A DNA stretch of 64,000 nucleotides from Streptoalloteichus tenebrarius (GTDB lineage: Bacteria > Actinomycetota > Actinomycetes > Mycobacteriales > Pseudonocardiaceae), in NCBI RefSeq assembly GCF_024171885.1, contig NZ_JAMTCP010000001.1, positions 1 through 64,000 on the forward strand, read 5' to 3'. The translations under genes and the position numbers were made by a program. Every line of letters begins with the position of its first letter. The stretch's first letter is position 1. Under the pieces are notes generated by a model, which was not told where the DNA came from, searched no databases, and saw nothing but the letters and a program-made list of their open reading frames with translations. Below are positions 1 to 7,012 of the stretch, piece by piece.

Positions 1-177
1 AACAGTTGTGGCGCGCCTACCGGACCGCGTTGTCAACAGTGAAGGGAGTGCGCGTGGTCGACGTGGACGTCGATCACGCGGTGCCGGCTGAACCACACTC
101 ACCCCACCGGTTCGAGGGGCGTGGGATGCGCTCGGAAGCAGGACGACGGGCCGTTGGCCGGGTGACGAGTCACCTCC

Positions 178-648
178 TCAGAAGACGTCTGATTCCTGCC
201 ACCGCACGCAGCGGGGCCGCTCACCGGTCTTCCTGAACTCATGAACCGCCCGACGGACCACGTCGAGCGGGAGCACCGCGTCAGCGGGGAACACGACGGG
301 GACGTGCTTGTCCAGATACAACACGGGCGCGTCCCGCACGGGCTGGTCGGTCGTGGTGACCCAGGCGCCGGCGTGCTCGTCGCCGGGGCGGTCGGGGTCA
401 TCGCCCATGAAGGAGATCGCCCCGACCTGGGCGGCCCCGTCGAGGTCGATCTTGAGTTGATGGTCGGGCTGGTTGAGGGGACCGAACGTCGGTCGTTGCC
501 TGGCGTGGAGCACCGGAGGGTTCGGCTGCTCATGCCCGGCGATGTAGTCCAGCAGCTCGTCCAGTTCGGCGCTGGTGCGGACGACGGTGGGCTCGTCGGA
601 GTCCCGCTCGTCATCGCGGTGGTAGTACACGTCAAGGGTGTAGCTCAC
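178..648 (-). CDS. Imm1-family immunity protein
   Basis: A 156-residue protein of the Imm1 family, small cytoplasmic immunity proteins that neutralise polymorphic toxins, often of the deaminase fold. Family signs are the central RPTFGP motif (about residues 52-57), the following D-x-L-K-I-D-L-D strand, a G-A-I-S-F-M-G-D-D turn and the late C-V-R-W segment near the C-terminus. It is clearly related to the three Imm1 genes near 49.5-51.9 kb but diverged from them. The start ATG is preceded by AAGGACC. No toxin gene lies beside it within the window, so it is an orphan immunity gene, or its partner lies left of base 1. The family call is firm; the toxin it blocks is unknown. Confidence 0.85.
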   Translation of the reverse strand: MSYTLDVYYHRDDERDSDEPTVVRTSAELDELLDYIAGHEQPNPPVLHARQRPTFGPLNQPDHQLKIDLDGAAQVGAISFMGDDPDRPGDEHAGAWVTTTDQPVRDAPVLYLDKHVPVVFPADAVLPLDVVRRAVHEFRKTGERPRCVRWQESDVF

Positions 649-991
649 GAGATGGTCCTTCCACGGAAGACCCGGGTCTGTTTCGGATCGCGCACGATCA
701 ACGTCTGGCTGGGTAACAGCAAGATCGGCAACAACGCGAGACAGGACATCGGCCCCGGCACATCTCGTTGTTGATCACCAGTTCCGCCGCACGCCTGGAG
801 AAGGTCATCGCCGACCTCGGAGTGGAGCTGGGGCCCCGGGTTCACCGTGGCTACCCGCACATCCTCCTCGGCCGCGACCACTGACCAACCACCCCGGCGA
901 GCTGGGCCAGCCAGCCTTCCTCCCGGAAGCGGGGAAGGCGGGGCCGGGCAGTCAACCAACGCCCAGCCCCGCCCTCAGCTCCGGACCGCAC
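649..991. other. Intergenic stretch with terminator and unknown coding tail
   Basis: No convincing gene. A + frame ending at the TGA near 880-882 reads like a protein tail (ITSSAARLEKVIADLGVELG) but has no start or recognisable family; it may be a gene remnant. Bases 937-949 and 961-973 form a GC-rich hairpin with one mismatch, placed to end transcription of the DUF397 gene at 992. Confidence 0.4.
937..973 (-). terminator. Hairpin downstream of DUF397 copy a
   Basis: Arms 937-949 and 961-973 pair with one mismatch around an 11-base loop, just past the stop of the gene that ends at 992. No clear U-tract, as is common in actinomycetes. Confidence 0.5.
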
Positions 992-1201
992 TCAGCTCAG
1001 GTCGAGCCGCCCAGCCTTCACCGAGTCGACGAACGCCGTGAACGCGGCCGGCGCGAACACCAACGCCGGCCCGGCCGGGTTCTTCGAATCCCGCACCGCA
1101 GCCACCTCAGCCACAGACGCCACCTCGACGCAGTTGTCGTTGTTCGGGCTCCTGCTCGACTTGCGCCACCTCGTGACTGCTGAAGTTGCTGACTCCCGCA
1201 T
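992..1201 (-). CDS. DUF397 protein, copy a
   Basis: A 69-residue DUF397 protein. The family signature is complete: W-R-K-S-S-R-S near the N-terminus, C-V-E-V-A in the middle, V-R-D-S-K-N-P-x-G-P-A-L, then F-A-P-A-A-F-T-A-F and a C-terminal G-R-L-D-L-S. DUF397 proteins are small partners of WhiJ-like XRE/DUF5753 regulators and are thought to modulate them; the molecular action is poorly known. I chose the ATG at 1201 because translation further upstream runs through the terminator of copy b. Nearly identical to copy b. A hairpin separates it from its upstream neighbour, so it is either separately transcribed or reached by read-through. Confidence 0.85.
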   Translation of the reverse strand: MRESATSAVTRWRKSSRSPNNDNCVEVASVAEVAAVRDSKNPAGPALVFAPAAFTAFVDSVKAGRLDLS

Positions 1202-1277
1202 CGCAACTGCTCCCCTCGACCCGAGTTGGGCCTGATGGTGCCCCACGGCAGGTTGTCGAACGAGGGGCCAAACGACT

Positions 1278-1306
1278 GAGGGCGGGGACCGTCGGCCCCC
1301 GCCCTC
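1278..1306 (-). terminator. Hairpin between DUF397 copies a and b
   Basis: Perfect 10-bp stem GAGGGCGGGG (1278-1287) with 1297-1306 and a 9-base loop, directly downstream of DUF397 copy b. It recurs 333 bases on. Confidence 0.7.
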
Positions 1307-1321
1307 GGTGCACACTCGCAG

Positions 1322-1537
1322 TCAGCTCAGGTCGAGCCGCCCAGCCTTCACCGAGTCGACGAACGCCGTGAACGCGGCCGGCGCGAGCACCAACGCCGGC
1401 CCGGTCGGGTTCTTCGAATCCCGCACCGCAGCGACGTCCGCAACGGACGCCACCTCGACGCACTGCATGCCGTTGCCAGTGGAGCGGCTGGACTTCCGCC
1501 ACTTCACGTTCAGCACAGATGCTGGCATCCACATCAC
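1322..1537 (-). CDS. DUF397 protein, copy b
   Basis: A 71-residue DUF397 protein with W-R-K-S-S-R-S, C-V-E-V-A-S-V-A-D, V-R-D-S-K-N-P-T-G-P-A-L and the G-R-L-D-L-S end. The last about 45 residues are almost identical to copy a; the N-terminus differs (MMWMPASVLNVK). The start could be the first or second of two adjacent ATG codons. It is flanked on both sides by the same hairpin terminator, which argues for its own promoter or for transcript processing. Probable role: accessory partner of the XRE/DUF5753 regulator encoded upstream. Confidence 0.85.
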   Translation of the reverse strand: MMWMPASVLNVKWRKSSRSTGNGMQCVEVASVADVAAVRDSKNPTGPALVLAPAAFTAFVDSVKAGRLDLS

Positions 1538-1610
1538 CGCTACTCCCCTCGACCCGAGTCAGACCCGATGGTCCCCCACGGCAGGTTGTCGAACGAGGGG
1601 CCAAACGACT

Positions 1611-1639
1611 GAGGGCGGGGACCGTCGGCCCCCGCCCTC
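1611..1639 (-). terminator. Hairpin between DUF397 copies b and c
   Basis: Second copy of the 10-bp stem GAGGGCGGGG (1611-1620 with 1630-1639), 333 bases from the first. Confidence 0.7.
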
Positions 1640-1654
1640 GGTGCACACTCGCAG

Positions 1655-1879
1655 TCAGCTCAGGTCGAGCCGACCGGTCTTCACGGCCCCGATGAACGCC
1701 GTGAACGCAGCCGGCGCGAACACCAACGCCGGACCGCTGGGGTTCTTCGAGTCCCGAACCCCTGTCACGCCGGACAGGTTTGCGACCTCTACGCAGTTCG
1801 CCGACCCATTCTGGCTGCGACTGCTCTTACGCCAGGCCACGCCACTCAGGTCCAGCTCGACCATCGCGCTCCCCTTCAC
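1655..1879 (-). CDS. DUF397 protein, copy c
   Basis: A 74-residue DUF397 protein (W-R-K-S-S-R-S, C-V-E-V-A-N-L, V-R-D-S-K-N-P-S-G-P-A-L, G-R-L-D-L-S). It diverges more from copies a and b than those do from each other, for example A-F-I-G-A-V-K-T near the end, so it is an older paralogue. The ATG at 1879 follows a purine-rich AAGGGGAGCGCG stretch that can serve as the ribosome site. It lies between two hairpins (1992-2020 upstream, 1611-1639 downstream). Confidence 0.85.
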   Translation of the reverse strand: MKGSAMVELDLSGVAWRKSSRSQNGSANCVEVANLSGVTGVRDSKNPSGPALVFAPAAFTAFIGAVKTGRLDLS

Positions 1880-1991
1880 ATCAGGACTGGGGCTCCGAAG
1901 CCAGGCTACTAACAGCGAACCGCATGTCTGTCCCCTGACCGCACCAACCCTGACGACGACACCGAGCCAAGACGGTACGTTGAAAGACGGC

Positions 1992-2020
1992 GGCGGGGGC
2001 CAACGCGTCTGGCCCCCGCC
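1992..2020 (-). terminator. Hairpin between DUF397 copies c and d
   Basis: Perfect 11-bp stem GGCGGGGGCCA (1992-2002) with 2010-2020 and a 7-base loop. It lies just downstream of DUF397 copy d and likely ends the XRE-DUF397 transcript. Confidence 0.7.
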
Positions 2021-2037
2021 GTCAGTTCACATCTGGG

Positions 2038-2247
2038 TCAGTGTAGGTCGAGCCGGCCCTGCTTCACGGTGTTGACGAACGCGGTGAAGGCGGCCGGCGC
2101 GAACACGAGCGCCGGACCGGACGGGTTCTTGGAGTCACGCACCGCAGCAACGTCTTCGACAGACGCCACCTCGACGCAGTTGCCGCCGTTGCCTGAGGAA
2201 CGACGGGACTTCCTCCATGATGCATGGGATAGGTCCAGGTGAGGCAT
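2038..2247 (-). CDS. DUF397 protein, copy d (paired with XRE regulator)
   Basis: A 69-residue DUF397 protein (W-R-K-S-R-R-S, N-C-V-E-V-A-S-V-E-D, V-R-D-S-K-N-P-S-G-P-A-L, R-L-D-L-H). It starts 24 bases downstream of the stop of the XRE/DUF5753 gene on the same strand, so the two are very likely cotranscribed; this is the usual regulator-DUF397 pair. The C-terminal serine of the other copies is histidine here. GGAG of GGGGGGCGC lies upstream of the ATG. Confidence 0.85.
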   Translation of the reverse strand: MPHLDLSHASWRKSRRSSGNGGNCVEVASVEDVAAVRDSKNPSGPALVFAPAAFTAFVNTVKQGRLDLH

Positions 2248-2271
2248 GCGCCCCCCTTCTGGTCAGTAGGG

Positions 2272-3129
2272 TTACAGCTCAGCCATCACCCTACTGACCA
2301 GGGAGATCGTCTCCTGAGGAGGCAGGGCCAGCTCACGCAACCGCTGGTAGATCCAGCCATATCGCTCGACTGCGGCAGGAAGATCCGGATACAAGCCCCC
2401 GCTGTCTTCCTCAAGGAAGACGGTCGTGATGCCGCTTCCACGAGGGAAATGCAGCATGGCGAAAGAGCCTGTCATGGCCGGGTGAGCACCTGCGGCGAAT
2501 GGCAACACCCGGACAATGATGTTGGGTCTTTCTGCGAGTGCGGCAAGATGGCGCAGTTGCTCCCGCATGAGGTCGACCGATCCCACAACTCGCCGGATCA
2601 CTGCTTCGTTCAGGACGACATCGATCTTCGGCGGCGTGGCTGCCGACAGGCGCTGCTGGCGTTCAAGGCGGAACGCAATGAGCTTGTGAAGCTCTTGAGC
2701 TGGGAGTTCAGGATGAGACGCCAGGGTGACGGCCTCGATGTATCGGGCGGTCTGGAACAAGCCCGGGACGAACTCGGCCTCGTAGTACCAGACCTCTGAA
2801 GCATCGCCTTCCTCTGCGACGTACCGCTCGAACCAGTCAGGCATGGTGTCCTGATAGGCGGCATACCACCCACGATCCTCGGACTCCTCCGCGAGCCGCA
2901 CCAGGTGATCCTGCATCGGAGCGCCGACCCCGTAGGCCTGACAAAGGAGCCGCACGGTGCGAGGCAGGATCGTCTGCTTCCCGTTCTCGATTCGACTGAT
3001 GCTGGCTCTACTCAACCCGGTCAGGGCCGCAGCCTGCTCCAAGGTCTTGATGCCCGCCGCGCTCCGGAGCTGGCGTAGCTCCCGTGCAAGCTGCCGGCGA
3101 CGCACCGCTGGCCCTGGCTCGATCGTCAT
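2272..3129 (-). CDS. XRE-family regulator with DUF5753 (WhiJ-like)
   Basis: A 285-residue DNA-binding regulator. An N-terminal XRE helix-turn-helix covers about residues 15-70 (TLEQAAALTGLSRASISRIE, then NGKQ). The rest is a DUF5753 domain, with the typical W-Y-Y-E-x-E-F-V-P-G-L-F-Q-T-A-R-Y segment (about residues 113-131) and a late V-F-L-E-E-D-S-G-G-L-Y motif. I chose ATG 3129 over the longer frame because AGGGGAGAGGGC sits directly upstream and the added N-terminus has no homology. WhiJ-like proteins act with DUF397 partners in control of differentiation or antibiotic production in Streptomyces; here the direct partner is the DUF397 gene 24 bases downstream. Confidence 0.85.
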   Translation of the reverse strand: MTIEPGPAVRRRQLARELRQLRSAAGIKTLEQAAALTGLSRASISRIENGKQTILPRTVRLLCQAYGVGAPMQDHLVRLAEESEDRGWYAAYQDTMPDWFERYVAEEGDASEVWYYEAEFVPGLFQTARYIEAVTLASHPELPAQELHKLIAFRLERQQRLSAATPPKIDVVLNEAVIRRVVGSVDLMREQLRHLAALAERPNIIVRVLPFAAGAHPAMTGSFAMLHFPRGSGITTVFLEEDSGGLYPDLPAAVERYGWIYQRLRELALPPQETISLVSRVMAEL

Positions 3130-3359
3130 GCCCTCTCCCCTCGTGTGAACGACGACAGTTTGCCTGGCAGCGGTAAGCACAGTAGTGAGTTCGCCCACTT
3201 GGACGATCGTTCCATGCACGTTCCACGGAGTAACGTTGCACCGGTCAGTGAGAGGGGACACCTGCCCTCCAGCCCTCCTGGGTTTCGCTGGTGAGACAGG
3301 TCCACTCTCAGCGCCTCCGCGCCGTCGCCCCCCTCAGGCAGCACATGGGAGGTCTTCCC

Positions 3360-3707
3360 GTGATCCAGCTCGTCACCTGCGGCAGTCTTGCAGCACTCCT
3401 CGGCGGCCTGATCTTCGCCATGGCCCGACCCGTGCCGGCCCAACCCGTCGGCACGCCCCCATCCCTGCCCCGCCACGCCCTCCGACCCCACGGCGGCGGT
3501 GTGCCCGCCTCCGACCTCCTCCGCCGTCACCAGTGGACCCGTCCACTCCGGACTCGCCGCGCCAGAAGCGACAACACCGAGGCCTCGGCCGAGACTCAAC
3601 GCCTGATCGAACGCACCCTCGACCGGCTTCACCGCCTCGGCCCCACCCCCACCTACGGGTCCGACCCGGAGGCCACCACACCCCTGCCCGTGCTGCGGGA
3701 GGGCTAG
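3360..3707 (+). CDS. Small protein with N-terminal membrane segment, unknown
   Basis: About 115 residues. GTG 3360 is chosen because GGGAGG lies eight bases upstream; longer ATG and GTG starts exist. An N-terminal hydrophobic segment (VTCGSLAALLGGLIFAMA) looks like a membrane anchor or signal peptide. The remainder is basic and proline-rich, with an acidic helix (T-E-A-S-A-E-T-Q-R-L-I-E-R-T-L-D-R-L) near residue 80. First gene of a run of small genes on the + strand (3360-5602), three bases before the next start. No family recognised. Confidence 0.55.
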   Translation: MIQLVTCGSLAALLGGLIFAMARPVPAQPVGTPPSLPRHALRPHGGGVPASDLLRRHQWTRPLRTRRARSDNTEASAETQRLIERTLDRLHRLGPTPTYGSDPEATTPLPVLREG

Positions 3708-3709
3708 CC

Positions 3710-4081
3710 ATGGTCGTGAAGTGGCGCCCCCCGCAGCCGTTGAACTCCACCCGACACCTCGTGCGGCTGTTCCGCATCGAACGCGGCCGCCGCGTCCTGC
3801 GTTTCGAACACACCGAGCCCGAGGACGACGACTACTGGCACATCGTCCCCGGCGGACCCGAGGTCTACGCCACCGCCTACGCCCACGCCTACTTCCTCAA
3901 ACACCACATCCCCGCCGGACAACGCTGGATCATCGTCGTCGACGTCCTCCCCACCAGGCAGGGCGACAGCCCCCAGCGGTTGTGCGAGGTGCACCTCACC
4001 GTCCCACCCGAGGACGACATCGCCGAGAAACGCATCGGCCCACCCCAACCGATCCTCAGCTACCTCCTCCGCACCCCCTAA
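3710..4081 (+). CDS. Hypothetical protein, 123 aa
   Basis: A 123-residue soluble protein starting at ATG 3710, three bases after the stop of the previous gene, so coupled translation is likely. It has an ordered composition with many aromatic residues (DDDYWHIVPGG, HHIPAGQRWIIVVDVLP) and ends in P-I-L-S-Y-L-L-R-T-P. It looks like a real folded domain, but I do not recognise the family. Strong GC3 bias supports coding. Second gene of the small-gene run; proteins of this sort are common accessory cargo of actinomycete integrative elements, which is only a suggestion. Confidence 0.6.
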   Translation: MVVKWRPPQPLNSTRHLVRLFRIERGRRVLRFEHTEPEDDDYWHIVPGGPEVYATAYAHAYFLKHHIPAGQRWIIVVDVLPTRQGDSPQRLCEVHLTVPPEDDIAEKRIGPPQPILSYLLRTP

Positions 4082-4246
4082 CCAGCCCCGGCCCGGCCCA
4101 GCGCGACGCGCCCCGACCGCACCCCACGCGCCGGGCCTCCCCAGGGGTGGCGGGGACCGGCCCCCGGACGACCACGTCCCGGCCCCGCCACCCCCACCCC
4201 ATCTCGCTCCTCATCTCCCAGGCCCATCCACTCCTGGAGGCTTCCC

Positions 4247-4573
4247 GTGACCACCACCACGCACCAACCCCCCATCCCCTCAGGCCTCCCGTGGGTCGCC
4301 CACGCCGGCCAGCTCCACGCCTACCCCCGCACCACCCGACCCCACCCCATCACCGTCACCACCTTCTGCGGCCTCGCCCTCCTCATCACCGAGCCTCAAC
4401 CCGACACCCCGTTCCCCCGGTGCGAGGAATGCCAACACCTCGCCCACGTCATCGCCGGCTGGCAGGCCACCCACGCCGCACACACCACCACCCACGCCGA
4501 ACGCACCACCCCGCAACCCACCCCGCACGCCTACGGGGACCGCCCACCCTGCCGACGCGGCTACGACCTCTGA
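4247..4573 (+). CDS. Hypothetical small protein with possible zinc ribbon
   Basis: A 108-residue protein starting at GTG 4247 with GGAGG upstream. Its core holds three cysteines and histidines (T-F-C-G-L near residue 40, R-C-E-E-C-Q-H-L near 60), a spacing compatible with a zinc-binding knuckle. N- and C-terminal parts are rich in Thr, Pro and His and look disordered; a last cysteine sits in P-P-C-R-R-G-Y. No named family recognised. Same strand and style as its neighbours in the 3360-5602 run. Confidence 0.5.
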   Translation: MTTTTHQPPIPSGLPWVAHAGQLHAYPRTTRPHPITVTTFCGLALLITEPQPDTPFPRCEECQHLAHVIAGWQATHAAHTTTHAERTTPQPTPHAYGDRPPCRRGYDL

Positions 4574-4606
4574 CCCTGACCCGACCAGCACCGAAAGCCC
4601 CTTGTC

Positions 4607-4870
4607 GTGCTCACCACCAGCGAGTTCGGTCTCGCCCTGGCCGAAAGCATCGCCCTGACCGCACCCCTGCGCCTCCAACACTGGAACCAGTGCGTGAGGG
4701 TCGTCTGCTACGCCTGCGCCCGGGACAACACCATTCCCTCGCCGCCGCCTGGGGTCTCTGTGGTCGACGACTCCCACTTCCAGCCCGGCCCACCCCTGCC
4801 GGAGCGCCACCGGCTCACCTGGTTCCTGATCCTGCTGCTCCTCCTCGCCGCCGGCCTCAGCCTCGCCTGA
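4607..4870 (+). CDS. Small C-terminally anchored membrane protein
   Basis: 87 residues from GTG 4607. Two cysteines in V-V-C-Y-A-C-A-R and a C-terminal hydrophobic segment (TWFLILLLLLAAGLSLA) that would anchor the protein in the membrane by its tail. Unknown function. It lies 33 bases after the preceding gene and 32 before the next, consistent with one transcript. Confidence 0.5.
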   Translation: MLTTSEFGLALAESIALTAPLRLQHWNQCVRVVCYACARDNTIPSPPPGVSVVDDSHFQPGPPLPERHRLTWFLILLLLLAAGLSLA

Positions 4871-4902
4871 CTCCCCTCTGACACTGAAAGCACCGATCCC
4901 TG

Positions 4903-5205
4903 ATGCGACGCCCCACGAAAATCCTTCGGAAACTCTGGAAGATCCTCCGCAGGAAACCCTCCACTGTGGACCCTCGGATCCTGATGCCGAACCTCCGGAT
5001 CCTGCACCACCCCACCCCGGGGGAGGCGGCGGAGTGGGAGGCCTCCATGGCCCCGCTGCGCCGCCGCCGGGTCCGGGTCGTCCTGCCCGTCCCACCCCGG
5101 GCGCTACTGGCCTACGAACTCCGCCAGCGCGAACTCCGACAGGACAACGTCAGCCAGCGCACACACGGCCAGTCCCGTCGCTCCTGGTGGAGGCGAGGCC
5201 GGTGA
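4903..5205 (+). CDS. Basic hypothetical protein, 100 aa
   Basis: 100 residues, very basic at both ends (MRRPTKILRKLWKILRRK; R-R-S-W-W-R-R-G-R). The middle holds G-E-A-A-E-W-E-A-S-M-A-P-L-R-R-R-R-V-R-V-V-L-P-V-P-P-R-A-L. The stop overlaps the GTG of the next gene (GTGA), so the two are translationally coupled. No family recognised. Confidence 0.45.
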   Translation: MRRPTKILRKLWKILRRKPSTVDPRILMPNLRILHHPTPGEAAEWEASMAPLRRRRVRVVLPVPPRALLAYELRQRELRQDNVSQRTHGQSRRSWWRRGR

Positions 5206-5390
5206 CCACGTTCGTGATCAACCTGGCCGCGATCGCTGTCGACGTCGTCATCATGTCCTGGCTGCTGCTGCCACCCGTGTTCCGCCGGGCCGCCCAACTC
5301 TTCCGTCGGGTCCGCAGGGACCTCCGCCGCTGGAACCACGAACGCCGACAACGCAGGGACGAGTCGCAGACCATGAGGAGCACGCGTTGA
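5202..5390 (+). CDS. Small membrane protein, 62 aa
   Basis: 62 residues: one N-terminal membrane segment (F-V-I-N-L-A-A-I-A-V-D-V-V-I-M-S-W-L-L-L-P-P) followed by an arginine-rich cytoplasmic tail with F-R-R-A-A-Q-L-F-R-R. Start GTG 5202 overlaps the stop of the previous gene, and its own stop overlaps the possible TTG start of the next. About 56 bases of this gene (5257-5312) are repeated at 5798-5853. Confidence 0.5.
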   Translation: MTTFVINLAAIAVDVVIMSWLLLPPVFRRAAQLFRRVRRDLRRWNHERRQRRDESQTMRSTR

Positions 5391-5602
5391 AGATGCAACC
5401 GGCCGCCCGGATCACCGGCCGGCTCCGCCAACAGGTGGCCGCCGACCTGAAGAAGAAGTACGAGAAAGGAGCGAGCATCCGTTCCCTGGCCGCATCCACC
5501 GGCCGGTCCTACGGATTCGTGCACCGCATCCTCATCGAGGCCGGAGTCCAGCTCCGCGGACGCGGTGGCGACAGGCGAAGGACTGCCCGCAGGCGACGAT
5601 GA
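5387..5602 (+). CDS. Helix-turn-helix protein, 71 aa
   Basis: A very small DNA-binding protein of a type common in actinomycete accessory DNA. Residues 14-58 give the helix-turn-helix: QVAADLKKKYEKGASIRSLA, then STGRSYGFVHRILIEAGV, followed by a basic tail ending R-R-R-R. The start may be TTG 5387, which overlaps the previous stop, or ATG 5393. It closes the small-gene run and may regulate it; that role is inferred from position only. Confidence 0.7.
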   Translation: MKMQPAARITGRLRQQVAADLKKKYEKGASIRSLAASTGRSYGFVHRILIEAGVQLRGRGGDRRRTARRRR

Positions 5603-5675
5603 CACCAGTGCCCCTGGCGGTCCCCGCACACACCCGCCCCCACGGCCCTACCGCACGCACGCGAGGTCAGGAAGT

Positions 5676-5765
5676 GTCGGCCCCGCCCACGCGGGGATGG
5701 TTCGACCATGTGTTCGTCCCACCCGATGGTGGTCCAATCGGCCCCGCACACGCGGGGATGAGCCG
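5676..5765. CRISPR. Two-repeat CRISPR relic (type I-E-like)
   Basis: Two 29-base copies at 5676-5704 and 5737-5765 share the palindromic core CCCCGC..ACGCGGGGATG and are separated by exactly 32 bases (5705-5736), giving the 61-base period typical of type I-E arrays. Copies differ at a few positions (CCCAC/CACAC in the loop and the 3' end). A half-matching segment near 5617 has the wrong spacing. There are no cas genes in the window, so this is a decayed remnant or a chance pair. No ORF from the small-gene run extends across it. Confidence 0.5.
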
Positions 5766-5797
5766 GACAGCCGCTACCTCGCGATCACCACTCGTCG

Positions 5798-5853
5798 CCT
5801 GGCTGCTGCTGCCACCCCTGTTCCGCCGCGCCGCACAACTCTTCCGCCGAGTC
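5798..5853 (+). pseudogene. Partial duplicate of the 5202-5390 membrane-protein gene
   Basis: Bases 5798-5853 match 5257-5312 at most positions and encode the same W-L-L-L-P-P-x-F-R-R-A-A-Q-L-F-R-R-V peptide. The copy has no start, no N-terminal half and runs into the antisense of the DUF4345 gene. It shows that this spot has been rearranged. Confidence 0.65.
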
Positions 5854-5873
5854 GCCCAGGCCGCCGCCATGGC

Positions 5874-6317
5874 CTACGCCGACGGAGAGACCGGACGCGC
5901 CTGGTGCGTGACGGGACCGCGCGCCGCCCGCGCCGAGGCCGCTGCCTTCTCGTCGGCGGTGGCCAGCCAGAAGAACACCGGTGGCAGGAGCACCTCGATG
6001 ACCGTCAGGACGACCTGGAACCAGTGGGGCTGGCCGTACACGACCATCGAGAGGAGCCGGCCGACCGCGCCGAGCAGGAAGATCCCGGCGAGCCACCGCA
6101 CCGCGCTCGCCGGGATCGGCGACCGCCGGGCGGCCCAGATCCACGCGAGCCCGTACCCGAGGAAGATCGCGTTGTAGAACCGTTCCCTGCTGTCGACCGT
6201 CGCGCCGGTCCACCCCTCGCCCGGCACGGAGTCGATGCCGAGAGCGAGGTGGGCCGCGCCGATCAGCACGCAGGCGACCCCCATGGCCAGCATGAGCCCC
6301 CGGAGAAACCTCGCCAT
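5874..6317 (-). CDS. DUF4345 membrane protein
   Basis: A 147-residue integral membrane protein of the DUF4345 type with about four membrane segments: LMLAMGVACVLIGAAHLALG at the N-terminus, F-L-G-Y-G-L-A-W-I-W, W-L-A-G-I-F-L-L-G-A-V-G-R-L-L-S, and V-L-T-V-I-E-V-L-L-P-P-V-F-F-W-L. The N-R-x-F-Y-N-A-I-F-L-G-Y-G-type motif (RERFYNAIFLGYG) and G-R-L-L-S are family signs. Function unknown. ATG 6317 follows GGGAGGGGCGGGAC. Divergent from the TetR gene at 6404; the shared region carries a palindrome that fits autoregulation and repression of this gene by that TetR. Confidence 0.75.
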   Translation of the reverse strand: MARFLRGLMLAMGVACVLIGAAHLALGIDSVPGEGWTGATVDSRERFYNAIFLGYGLAWIWAARRSPIPASAVRWLAGIFLLGAVGRLLSMVVYGQPHWFQVVLTVIEVLLPPVFFWLATADEKAAASARAARGPVTHQARPVSPSA

Positions 6318-6333
6318 GTCCCGCCCCTCCCGC

Positions 6334-6353
6334 TAGTAGACACGCATCTACTA
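6334..6353. promoter_or_regulatory. TetR operator candidate
   Basis: Perfect palindrome TAGTAGA-N6-TCTACTA between the divergent DUF4345 and TetR genes. Size and position are typical of a TetR-family operator. Confidence 0.65.
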
Positions 6354-6403
6354 AGCGGCGAAGCTACGTCGGCCGACGGGAGCTGTCAACTAGCGTGGGC
6401 GGC

Positions 6404-6988
6404 GTGACCAAACGCCGCAGACTCGACCCCGCCGAGCGCCGCGCCGAGCTGCTGGACGTCGGAGCGCGGCTGTTCGCGGCGAAGCCGTACGAGGACGTGT
6501 TCATGGAGGAGATCGCCGAGCGGGCCGGCATCTCCCGCGCCCTGCTGTACCGCTACTTCCCCAGCAAGCGCGACCTGTTCGCCGCGATCTACCAGCGGGC
6601 GGCGGACCGACTGGTGGCGGACGTGGAGTTCGACCCGTCCGCACCCGTGGCCGACCAGGTGTCCGACGCGATCGACGCGCACATCGACTACTTCGTGGCG
6701 AACAGGAACACGGTGCTCGCGGCGAACCGGGACCTCGCGGGGGACCGCGTGATCCAGGCGATCATCGACGAGGAGTGCGCCACGCTCCGGGGACGCCTGC
6801 TCGACACGGTCAGCTTCCCCGGCCACTCCCGGGAGATGGTGTCGGCCGTGCTGACGAGCTGGATGGTCTTCGTCCGCGCCCTGTGCGTGGACTGGCTGGC
6901 CACCCAGGCGTTCTCCCGCGCGCAACTCCGTGACATCTGTGTCGGGGCGCTCATGGGAGCCCTGGGGGCGAGCGCCGACCCCGACTGA
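6404..6988 (+). CDS. TetR-family regulator
   Basis: About 194 residues. The N-terminal helix-turn-helix is clear: R-R-A-E-L-L-D-V-G-A-R-L-F-A, then E-I-A-E-R-A-G-I-S-R-A-L-L-Y-R-Y-F-P-S-K-R-D-L-F (about residues 14-57). The C-terminal half is a helical ligand-binding domain of unknown ligand. GTG 6404 is preferred over GTG 6395. The palindrome 51-70 bases upstream is probably its operator and lies between it and the divergent DUF4345 gene. Confidence 0.85.
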   Translation: MTKRRRLDPAERRAELLDVGARLFAAKPYEDVFMEEIAERAGISRALLYRYFPSKRDLFAAIYQRAADRLVADVEFDPSAPVADQVSDAIDAHIDYFVANRNTVLAANRDLAGDRVIQAIIDEECATLRGRLLDTVSFPGHSREMVSAVLTSWMVFVRALCVDWLATQAFSRAQLRDICVGALMGALGASADPD

Positions 6989-7012
6989 TCCCTCGCGGGT
7001 GGCCCGGCTCGC

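Larger units (their letters stand above)
991..1660. repeat. Tandem duplication of a DUF397 gene plus terminator, period about 330 bp
   Basis: The block from about 991 recurs at about 1321 with near identity, including the 3' end of the gene, the upstream CCCCACGGCAGG segment (1241 and 1574) and the terminator hairpin. The offset is 330 bases at the gene end and 333 further on, so a 3-base indel lies inside the gene. A third, more diverged gene end begins at about 1655. This is direct evidence of recent tandem duplication of small genes. Confidence 0.85.

Noticed and set aside
5617-5645. Possible third CRISPR repeat
   Set aside because: Only the left half matches and its spacing to the next repeat is 59, not 61; at best a degenerate end.
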